DNA of 13,978 bases from Spirochaeta sp. (lineage in GTDB: Bacteria; Spirochaetota; Spirochaetia; DSM-27196; SLAA01), in contig JAIVHN010000182.1 of NCBI GenBank assembly GCA_020201015.1, forward strand, positions 1 through 13,978, in the 5' to 3' direction. This document shows, piece after piece, positions 7,655 through 13,768 of the stretch. Positions within the stretch are counted from its first letter, which is position 1; each line of letters begins with the position of its first letter. The translations under genes were made by a program, and so were the position numbers. Under the pieces are notes generated by a model. That model was not told the DNA's origin. It did not search any database and saw only the letters and a list, made by a program, of their open reading frames with translations.

Positions 7655-7769
7655 TCCTTCATTTATTTCCCTGTAGTTGAAAGGTTTTCGTACGGCCCGC
7701 GGTGCAGCCCTGTGTTCCGCGTGGTCGTCATTTCTCGTGCCACTTTGGTAGCCGTCCTCCAACTGCGCG

Positions 7770-8342
7770 TTACCTTGGTCTACCCGCACGGTGATACCAG
7801 TACATTGCTACCAACATAATTCCATGCCCCACGAACTCCTGCGGCGGGTTGTTAAGAATCTCGTTTACCGGCAGTAGCTCCACATCTATAATTTCGTTCT
7901 CGTCCAGATTACGGTCGGCTGCGGCGTGCAGCCTATAGGGATCAACCGCCAGGAATGTAGACACGGTATTAGTCATGAAGGCTGGGTTCGGGTTGGTTGC
8001 GCCAAGAAATGTGAACTCCTTGGCCGCGTAACCGGCCTCTTCCGCCAACTCGCGTGCGGCAGCCTGCGCCGCGGTTTCTCCTGTGTCTACCATGCCTCCG
8101 GGGAACTCTAAAGCTATGCATGCGCCACCATGCCGATACTGTCGCGCCATGAGAAAACAATCACGAGCCTGCTCGTCTTTCACTACTGCTATGACGTTAG
8201 CCCAGTCCGGCGAGTTTACCAAGGTAAAAGGTTCTCGCCGACCGTCTGAGGACTCATGAACTACTCGTTCAACTGTGAAAATTTTGCCGTCTAAAACTGA
8301 AGATCGATCACGTTCGGTCCAATATAGGTGTGCATCTTTCAT
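7770..8342 (-). CDS. NUDIX hydrolase, ADP-ribose pyrophosphatase-like
   Basis: Probable cytoplasmic nucleotide-sugar pyrophosphatase (ADP-ribose/NudF-like) of 190 residues. A perfect Nudix box spans residues 83-105: G83, E89, then REL at 97-99, E101 and E102 (metal ligands) and G104-Y105. The preceding ARQYRHGGACIALEFPGG is typical of the ADP-ribose pyrophosphatase branch rather than MutT, but the substrate cannot be fixed from sequence. It ends convergent with the tRNA gene and starts divergent from cysE. The ATG at 8342 has no Shine-Dalgarno but has a promoter -10 only 8 nt upstream, which suggests a leaderless mRNA. Confidence 0.92.
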   Translation of the reverse strand: MKDAHLYWTERDRSSVLDGKIFTVERVVHESSDGRREPFTLVNSPDWANVIAVVKDEQARDCFLMARQYRHGGACIALEFPGGMVDTGETAAQAAARELAEEAGYAAKEFTFLGATNPNPAFMTNTVSTFLAVDPYRLHAAADRNLDENEIIDVELLPVNEILNNPPQEFVGHGIMLVAMYWYHRAGRPR

Positions 8343-8350
8343 AGAGTTAA

Positions 8351-8379
8351 AGTGTAGTCGCCCATCTAAAGGGACTCAA
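8351..8379 (-). promoter_or_regulatory. sigma70 promoter of the NUDIX gene, start-codon proximal
   Basis: On the minus strand TTGAGT (8374-8379, 4 of 6) and TACACT (8351-8356, 4 of 6) are 17 bp apart. The -10 ends 8 nt before the ATG. The -35 lies inside an imperfect inverted repeat (8371-8385) that could be an operator. Confidence 0.5.
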
Positions 8380-8421
8380 GTACCCTCCCACACAAGATGC
8401 CGCATTCACCGCTCAAACCTG

Positions 8422-8451
8422 TTGACACAGGGCGTACTGCGCACGCTAGAT
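8422..8451 (+). promoter_or_regulatory. candidate promoter of cysE
   Basis: A perfect TTGACA (8422-8427) precedes a poor -10, CTAGAT (8446-8451), at 18-bp spacing. The start of transcription would then be close to 8458, next to the second in-frame ATG (8459). The spacer contains the imperfect palindrome GCGTACTGCGCACGC (8432-8446). The -35 is convincing; the -10 is not. Confidence 0.4.
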
Positions 8452-8458
8452 GGAACTC

Positions 8459-9376
8459 ATGAAAGCTACACTGCAAGACATCGTCGACCAGGTGCACGAG
8501 TCGTATCGCACAATTGGCGGCATTAACCACATTAGTGGCCCAAGCCTGCCGTCACGCAGCGTTGTTATCGAGATTATGACGGACTTTGAGTCGCTCATTT
8601 TCCCCGGCTACCGCGAAGAAGAGTCGCTGAGCCATGAAAACCTGCGGCTTTCAATATCGGAACGCTTAAGTCGGCTGGCGTGCGAACTCACTACCCAGAT
8701 CCGAAGCAGCATGCGATTCAAGCGGGTAACTGCTGGCGAAACTGAACCACCGGAGCAGGCTGCATGGTCCGAGGCTGAGGATCTTGCTATGGGGTTGCTT
8801 GCACTCCTACCGGAGATTCGCACCCGCGTTCAGATGGATGTAGAGGCGGCCTTCGCGGGTGACCCGGCAAGCAAAAGCCACGATGAGGTGATACTTGCTT
8901 ATCCCGGCATAGAGGCTATTCTCATACACCGTATAGCTCATGAGTTCTGGATTGCCGGGATTCCGCTGCTGCCCCGAATGATGAGTGAGATTACCCATGG
9001 GAAGACCGGAATCGATATCCACCCTGGAGCCACCATCGGCGACTACTTCTTTATTGACCACGCCACCGGTGTGGTTATTGGTGAGACAACTATTATTGGC
9101 AGCGGAGTCAAGATTTACCAAGGAGTGACTCTGGGTGCGCTGAGTGTGAAGAAAGAGGAAGCCAACAAGAAGCGCCACCCCACGATAGAGGACAACGTAA
9201 CGATTTACGCTGGCGCAACGATACTGGGCGGTCGCACTGTCATTGGTCGCGGGTCAATCATTGGAGGCAATGTCTGGATAACCAACTCGTTGCCAGCTGG
9301 CAGTACAATCTACAATCGACCGGCCGACTACATCATCAAACAGCAGGATAGCGCGGCACCGGACTGGCAGATTTGA
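8459..9376 (+). CDS. cysE: serine O-acetyltransferase
   Basis: Makes O-acetylserine from serine and acetyl-CoA, the first step of cysteine synthesis in the cytoplasm. The protein has 305 residues from Met at 8459. An all-helical N-terminal half ends in EVILAYPGIEAILIHRIAHE. A left-handed beta-helix of hexapeptide repeats follows, with GIDIHPGATIG, FIDHATGVVIGET (catalytic His-Asp region), YQGVTLGALSV, KKRHPTIEDNVTIYAGATI and VIGRGSIIGGNVWITNSLP. The length and extended N-terminus match the longer EpsC/SrpG-like class rather than the roughly 270-residue enterobacterial CysE. An ATG at 8450 would add three residues (MEL), but it overlaps the putative -10, so I prefer 8459; neither has a Shine-Dalgarno. 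No cysK is adjacent. It diverges from the NUDIX gene and converges with the SPOR gene across a repeat array. Confidence 0.94.
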   Translation: MKATLQDIVDQVHESYRTIGGINHISGPSLPSRSVVIEIMTDFESLIFPGYREEESLSHENLRLSISERLSRLACELTTQIRSSMRFKRVTAGETEPPEQAAWSEAEDLAMGLLALLPEIRTRVQMDVEAAFAGDPASKSHDEVILAYPGIEAILIHRIAHEFWIAGIPLLPRMMSEITHGKTGIDIHPGATIGDYFFIDHATGVVIGETTIIGSGVKIYQGVTLGALSVKKEEANKKRHPTIEDNVTIYAGATILGGRTVIGRGSIIGGNVWITNSLPAGSTIYNRPADYIIKQQDSAAPDWQI

Positions 9377-9380
9377 GTAG

Positions 9381-9491
9381 GCGCCGCTGGATCTACGCGT
9401 GCGCCGCGTGCGCCGCTGGATCTACGCGTGCGCCGCGTGCGCCGCTGGATCTACGCGTGCGCCGCTGGATCTAAGCAGCGCCGCGTGCGCC
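9381..9491. repeat. GC-rich modular tandem repeat, 29-bp period
   Basis: Module A is GCGCCGCTGGATCTACGCGT (20 bp) and module B is GCGCCGCGT (9 bp). The order is A (9381-9400), B (9401-9409), A (9410-9429), B (9430-9438), A (9439-9458), a variant A ending in AAGCA (9459-9477), B (9478-9486) and a partial GCGCC (9487-9491). All full A copies are identical. B equals A with 11 internal bases removed. The array begins 4 bp after the cysE stop and fills most of the 128-bp convergent gap. The period is not a multiple of three, so it is not a coding repeat. Confidence 0.9.
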
Positions 9492-9500
9492 AACACCGAA

Positions 9501-9519
9501 ACCGTTAGCCACTAACGGT
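9501..9519 (-). terminator. hairpin overlapping the SPOR gene stop codon
   Basis: A perfect 8-bp stem, ACCGTTAG (9501-9508) and CTAACGGT (9512-9519), with a 3-nt loop. The TAA stop (9505-9507) of the minus-strand gene is inside it. On the minus strand it is followed by a short TTTCGGTGTT, a weak U-tract. It would end the flgN-polA-coaE-SPOR run. The plus side has no T-run. Confidence 0.45.
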
Positions 9520-10242
9520 CCGCATAGGATACTCCTCGGAAATATAACTTTCCTCAAAGCCGTCTACCGCCTGTACCCAGTCCAGGAACTTGTCGGCTTC
9601 GGCTTTGTTTGTGTATGGCCCTACCCGCAACCGGAAGAATGTTGTGTTGTTATGGTCAATTGAGGTTATGCGGCTACCCAGGTTCTGCTGTTGCAGGCGA
9701 ACTCGTGCCTGTTCTACCCTGTCGCGGCTTGGAGATGAAATTACCTGTATCCAGTACTCGGTTACACGCACTCGCTGTTGAGCTGGCTCGGCTGGCGCTG
9801 CCTCTTCGGCAGGGCGTGCGGGTGCTGCACGTTGTGGTTCTCCTTGCTGATCCGGTTGCGAGGCAGGCTCACGCGGTGCGGGCTTAGTTGCTGTTGGCGC
9901 CGGATCCGCGGGAACGCTTGGACGCGTATCCTCGGTGACCCTGGGCTGCCGGCCGTTTTTCGGCTGCGAGAGCGTGTCGTCGACTCCGTAGATGATAATT
10001 ACATCATCATCTGCACCGCGGGGTTCCTCGGGAAGCAGTTCTACAGAGTCGGTAGCCGTTTCAGGGCTGCGTATAAACTCAATAGGATCAAAACTGCGCC
10101 GCGGGTCTATAGACGAGTCGTGGGTAACGCTCAACGAGTCATCAGTTGCGCGGGGATAAAAATAAGCCATTCCGATACCGACCACAGCCGCAAAAGCCAA
10201 CGTGACCGAGACAACTACTATTAGAACTTTGTGCTGCTCCAT
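9505..10242 (-). CDS. SPOR-domain single-pass membrane protein
   Basis: Envelope protein of 245 residues. A short cytoplasmic start and TM helix (about 6-28) lead into a long low-complexity periplasmic stretch, rich in Pro, Ala, Glu and Gln at about 105-158. The C-terminal SPOR domain (about 161-236) shows YWIQVISSPSRDRVEQAR, FRLRVGPYTNKAEADKFL and a final strand EESYI. SPOR domains bind denuded glycan strands at division septa, so a role in cell division or wall maturation is expected; no enzymatic domain is present. The ATG at 10242 has an AAGGA Shine-Dalgarno about 8 nt upstream. It follows coaE by 27 bp in the same direction and is the last gene of the run. Its stop codon lies in a hairpin. 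Confidence 0.9.
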   Translation of the reverse strand: MEQHKVLIVVVSVTLAFAAVVGIGMAYFYPRATDDSLSVTHDSSIDPRRSFDPIEFIRSPETATDSVELLPEEPRGADDDVIIIYGVDDTLSQPKNGRQPRVTEDTRPSVPADPAPTATKPAPREPASQPDQQGEPQRAAPARPAEEAAPAEPAQQRVRVTEYWIQVISSPSRDRVEQARVRLQQQNLGSRITSIDHNNTTFFRLRVGPYTNKAEADKFLDWVQAVDGFEESYISEEYPMRTVSG

Positions 10243-10269
10243 TTCGATCTTCCTTTCCGCGCTTTTGGT

Positions 10270-10854
10270 TCACTTTGTTGCCCGACGTTGGAGGATACCG
10301 TCGATCCTTCTGTCCAACGCACGGCGAGAACCGTAGTTTCTCACAGTATCTATATCGACCTCGTCGGCCGAAAACTTAGCACTCAGTCGTCGCTGCCGAT
10401 TAATCCGGTGTAACACAGCCACAGGCGAATGCTTATCGCGCCGCATGGCCCGAACGAGCCTGATCGGTGCACAGGCATCTACCCACATGACAAAGTCACA
10501 CAGCCGGTGAAGCCCCATAGGAAAAAGCAGCGCAGCGTTCACAACACAGTTCCGGCCCGACGCCTCGGTGAGCCGCTGTTGCACAATCTCAACCATACGC
10601 GGATGAAGGATAGATTCCAGTTCCGCCAGTGCCTGAGGATCTGCAAACACAATATCGCCCAACTTCCTCCGGTCCGGCAGCTCGTCCTCACCAAGTATCT
10701 GCCTACCAAACCGCTGCACCACCTTACCGGACAGCTCTGTCAAAGCCTGATGTCCGGTTTTGTCGACATCAATCTCAACAAAACCACGCGCCGCGAGCCG
10801 CTGCGCAACGGTGCTTTTGCCAGCACAGTAGCTCCCAGCAACCCCAACCACCAT
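10270..10854 (-). CDS. coaE: dephospho-CoA kinase
   Basis: Last enzyme of CoA synthesis, phosphorylating the 3'-hydroxyl of dephospho-CoA with ATP. From Met at 10854 it has 194 residues. It shows a P-loop GSYCAGKS (7-14), FVEIDVDKTGH (25-35) in place of the usual DAD...H motif, LESILHPRM, and LDRRIDGIL near the C-terminus. The P-loop is unusual in having SYCA where most CoaE have a GIGS-type loop, but GK-S-T is intact. An upstream in-frame ATG at 10890 would begin 2 nt after the polA stop and add 12 residues. I prefer 10854, because GAGG lies 5 nt before it and CoaE proteins normally start a few residues before the P-loop. Tight coupling to polA is clear with either start. Confidence 0.92.
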   Translation of the reverse strand: MVVGVAGSYCAGKSTVAQRLAARGFVEIDVDKTGHQALTELSGKVVQRFGRQILGEDELPDRRKLGDIVFADPQALAELESILHPRMVEIVQQRLTEASGRNCVVNAALLFPMGLHRLCDFVMWVDACAPIRLVRAMRRDKHSPVAVLHRINRQRRLSAKFSADEVDIDTVRNYGSRRALDRRIDGILQRRATK

Positions 10855-10859
10855 TCGTA

Positions 10860-10863
10860 CCTC
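10860..10863 (-). promoter_or_regulatory. Shine-Dalgarno favouring the internal coaE start
   Basis: GAGG on the minus strand, 5 nt before the ATG at 10852-10854. The alternative ATG (10888-10890) has only GGGGAG 13 nt upstream, inside the end of polA. Confidence 0.45.
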
Positions 10864-10892
10864 GGTCGCTTCCCATTGCTCCGCAGCCATGA

Positions 10893-13667
10893 TTAATGCA
10901 GGTCTCCCCAGCTATAACCGCTTGCAACATTCACGCGCAGCGGGAGTGAAAGCTCAACAGCGCGCGGCATCTCTTCGCGCAACACCGCCTCGGCCGACTC
11001 CCGCTCAGCCTCCGGCGCCTCAAGAATCAGCTCATCGTGCACTTGCAGCAACATACGAGTCTGCAGGTGCTCGCGCTCAAGACGGTTGCGAACAAGAACC
11101 ATCGCGCGCTTTACAATATCTGCTGCGGTCCCTTGAATAGGAGTGTTAACCGCAATGCGCTCGGCTCCGGCCTTAACCGTTTTATTGCGATTGTTAATGT
11201 CGTGCAGCACCCGCTGTCGCCCAAACATCGTCCGTACGACCCCTTGTTGTTCGGCCTCGGCAACGGTCGCATCTATGAAACTACGTATACCCGAGTACTT
11301 GGCGAAATACGACTCAATAAACTCCGCAGCGCGCCCGCGCGGAATACCCAGCTCTCCGGCAAGCCGGAAGGCCGACATGCCGTACATAACCCCAAAGTTA
11401 ATCGTCTTGGCAACTCGCCGTTGATCGGCGCTCACCTCATCTAGGTTCACGCCAAACAGATCTGATGCGGTGCTGCTGTGCACATCTTGACCGGATCGGA
11501 ACGCCGCAAGCAGCCCCGGATCTTGTGACAAGTGAGCTAACACCACCAGCTCAATCTGTGAGTAGTCGGCACTCACAAAAATTGATCCGGAATCGGGTAC
11601 AAAAGCTCCCCGTATGCGGCGTCCCTCCTCGTCCTTTATCGGTATGTTCTGCAGATTGGGGTCTTTACTTGAGAGCCGGCCAGTTGCTGTTCCGGTCTGA
11701 ACAAAATGGGTATGCAGTCGCCCGGTCTCAGGATTCACCAGCGCAGGCAGTGTGTCTACATATGTGCTCTTCAGCTTGGCCAGCTGCCGATATCGCAACA
11801 CCTTCTCCGGTACCGGATCCTCAGCCGCAAGCTGCTGCAAGACATCGGTGTCGGTGGAGTACCCGGTTTTGGTTTTCTTAATGGGCTTAAGCTTACGTTC
11901 GTTGAACAATACTTCTTGCAACTGCTTGGTGCTGGCTATATTGAACTCATGCCCGGCCAAGCGGTGAATTTCAGTCTCGATCTCGCTTAAGGAGTGAGTT
12001 AGTTCAACGCTGTACTCCTCTAAAACCTTGACATTCAGTCCAATCCCGCGTGCCTCCATCTCCGCCAGAATGGGAACAAGCGGCATCTCAATATCTTGCA
12101 TGACCGACTCAAGTCGAGCCTCGGCAAGCATTGGAGACAAAGCCTCGTACAGCTGCAAGGTGATGTCGGCATCCTCGGCCGCATACGAGGTAGCTGAGTC
12201 CAACTGCGTCTTGTGGAATGGCCCAGGTTTGCCGTTCTCACCTTGCGGAACGATATCCGCATAGTGCAGGGTTTGCAGTCCTAAGAACCGCTCGGCAAGC
12301 GCATCCATACCGTACTGCGCAACTCCCGAGTCCAGCAGCCAGGCCGCAAGCATGGTATCAAACACCGGGCGCTGTATGCACACACCCCACCGCAGCATGA
12401 CCTGGTAGTCATACTTGAGGTTCTGTCCTACCACTGCTACCGGGTCGGTCTCCAGCAGTGCTCTAAGCGCTTCTCGCACCGGCTCTTCCTCCAGCACAAC
12501 TCCATCCGGCCCAAAGAGGGGAATGTAGCAGGCCTCGCCAGGCGCAACACAGAATGAAAAACCAACCGGCGTAGCCACAAGAGCCTCAAGCCCGGTTGTC
12601 TCACAATCAAACGCAAGAATCTTTGCCTTTCGTGCGCGACCAATCCAGTCTTGTAACTGATCCAGGGTTGATACCTGGTGGTATCCAGAGCGATCGGGGG
12701 CCTGCAGATCCTTGGCCGCCGCCAACGCAGGGTCGGAGACGACGGGGGGGGCATCGCTGCTTGCAGAGTTGGCGGTGCGTGCAGCTCGAGCAGGGCTTGT
12801 GGGAGTTGCCGAGCGCAACTGTTCTATGACGCTGTTCATTCCACGCTCGGCAAAAAGGTCCAGTGCCTTGTCGGCGTTAAGTTGGTTTAAGCGCAAGTCT
12901 TCTGCATCGGTAGGCAGATCTATGTCATAATTCAGCGTTACAAGTTCCCGGCTAAGCAGCGCTGAATCATGCCCATCTTGGAGCTTCTTTCTTTGCGAAG
13001 CCGAGGTCACGCTCTCAACATTCTTGTATATCCCATCTAGCGTCGTGAACTGCTCAAGCAGAGCAACTGCTCCCTTAGCACCAATGCCCTTCACCCCGGG
13101 GATGTTGTCCGAACTGTCGCCGACTAGCGAAAGGTAGTCGCGAATCTGCTCCGGGTATACGCCCCAGGCAGCATAGACCTCATTGCGCCCCAACTCCTCA
13201 AAGGATCCATCCGATGGCTTGAGAACCCGTGTCTTACCCGCAACCAACTGCAGCAAATCTTTGTCCCCTGATATAACGTAACAATCACGCCCCTCGGTGC
13301 GACACCGCTCGGCAAGGGTAGCAATGAGATCGTCGGCCTCAAAACCGTCGCGGCGCAGTTGCGGCACGCCAAGGGCCTCAAGCGCCTCTTCAATCACGGG
13401 AATCTGCTCGGTGAGGTCTTCGGGGGTTTTATCCCTTGTGCTTTTGTACTCCGCGTAACGCTCATGTCGGAAGGTTGGCGTACGCGAGTCAAGGATCACC
13501 CCAAAGTACTCGGGATCGTACTGTTGTACAAAGGAGAGAAAAGACCTAAAGAACCCAAATATCGCTGAAACATTCCGCCCCTGAGAGTCACGGAGAGGAC
13601 GACGAATAAAGGCAAAGTAGGAGCGATAGACGAGGCTGTAAGCGTCCAACAAATAGAGCGGTTTCAT
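10893..13667 (-). CDS. polA: DNA polymerase I
   Basis: Repair and Okazaki-fragment polymerase of 924 residues with all three activities. The N-terminal 5'-3' exonuclease (about 1-290) has DGFEADDLIATLA, ISGDKDLLQLV and the helix-three-turn-helix GDSSDNIPGVKGIGAKGA. A low-complexity linker (about 290-328) follows. The 3'-5' proofreading domain keeps its acidic residues: D354 and E356 in AFDCETTGL, GQNLKYDYQV, and SYAAEDADITLQL. The polymerase has motif A DYSQIELVVLAHLS (D701, E706; Val replaces the Arg seen in E. coli and Taq), O-helix RRVAKTINFGVMYGMS and motif C VHDE (H877-E879). The ATG at 13667 has GAGG 11 nt upstream and also overlaps, as ATGA, the end of an upstream open frame. coaE follows within 2 nt or overlaps no further than its own start. 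Confidence 0.98.
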   Translation of the reverse strand: MKPLYLLDAYSLVYRSYFAFIRRPLRDSQGRNVSAIFGFFRSFLSFVQQYDPEYFGVILDSRTPTFRHERYAEYKSTRDKTPEDLTEQIPVIEEALEALGVPQLRRDGFEADDLIATLAERCRTEGRDCYVISGDKDLLQLVAGKTRVLKPSDGSFEELGRNEVYAAWGVYPEQIRDYLSLVGDSSDNIPGVKGIGAKGAVALLEQFTTLDGIYKNVESVTSASQRKKLQDGHDSALLSRELVTLNYDIDLPTDAEDLRLNQLNADKALDLFAERGMNSVIEQLRSATPTSPARAARTANSASSDAPPVVSDPALAAAKDLQAPDRSGYHQVSTLDQLQDWIGRARKAKILAFDCETTGLEALVATPVGFSFCVAPGEACYIPLFGPDGVVLEEEPVREALRALLETDPVAVVGQNLKYDYQVMLRWGVCIQRPVFDTMLAAWLLDSGVAQYGMDALAERFLGLQTLHYADIVPQGENGKPGPFHKTQLDSATSYAAEDADITLQLYEALSPMLAEARLESVMQDIEMPLVPILAEMEARGIGLNVKVLEEYSVELTHSLSEIETEIHRLAGHEFNIASTKQLQEVLFNERKLKPIKKTKTGYSTDTDVLQQLAAEDPVPEKVLRYRQLAKLKSTYVDTLPALVNPETGRLHTHFVQTGTATGRLSSKDPNLQNIPIKDEEGRRIRGAFVPDSGSIFVSADYSQIELVVLAHLSQDPGLLAAFRSGQDVHSSTASDLFGVNLDEVSADQRRVAKTINFGVMYGMSAFRLAGELGIPRGRAAEFIESYFAKYSGIRSFIDATVAEAEQQGVVRTMFGRQRVLHDINNRNKTVKAGAERIAVNTPIQGTAADIVKRAMVLVRNRLEREHLQTRMLLQVHDELILEAPEAERESAEAVLREEMPRAVELSLPLRVNVASGYSWGDLH
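12744..12751 (-). repeat. C8 homopolymer inside polA linker
   Basis: Eight consecutive C on the coding strand, within the codons for A306-P307-P308, between the 5'-exonuclease and Klenow parts of Pol I. It is a potential slippage site. Confidence 0.9.
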
Positions 13668-13678
13668 ACTGTAGTTAA

Positions 13679-13732
13679 CCTCGGGAACACCTTGCCGCTT
13701 AGAACCACCTCACCACTTGGAGACACCTCGCC
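13679..13732 (-). repeat. three degenerate 18-bp tandem repeats before polA
   Basis: On the minus strand: GGCGAGGTGTCTCCAAGT (13715-13732), GGTGAGGTGGTTCTAAGC (13697-13714) and GGCAAGGTGTTCCCGAGG (13679-13696). Pairs match at 11-13 of 18 positions, and AGGTG is constant. The frame through them is open from just after the upstream gene's stop to a TGA at 13664-13666, which overlaps the polA start as ATGA. It would read GEVSPS-GEVVLS-GKVFPR. No good start codon with a Shine-Dalgarno is seen for this 33-34 residue frame, so I do not call a gene. Confidence 0.6.
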
Positions 13733-13768
13733 AATACACAACCTCAAGCCGAGGCTACGCTGCAAACG

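Noticed and set aside
9381..9491. CRISPR array
   Set aside because: There are no unique spacers: the modules follow each other directly, and no cas genes are nearby.
9377..9508. Readthrough of the cysE TGA into an open frame of about 43 codons over the repeat array
   Set aside because: The repeat period is 29 bp, so each copy is read in a different frame. The product is an arginine-rich jumble, and the cysE protein is complete without it.
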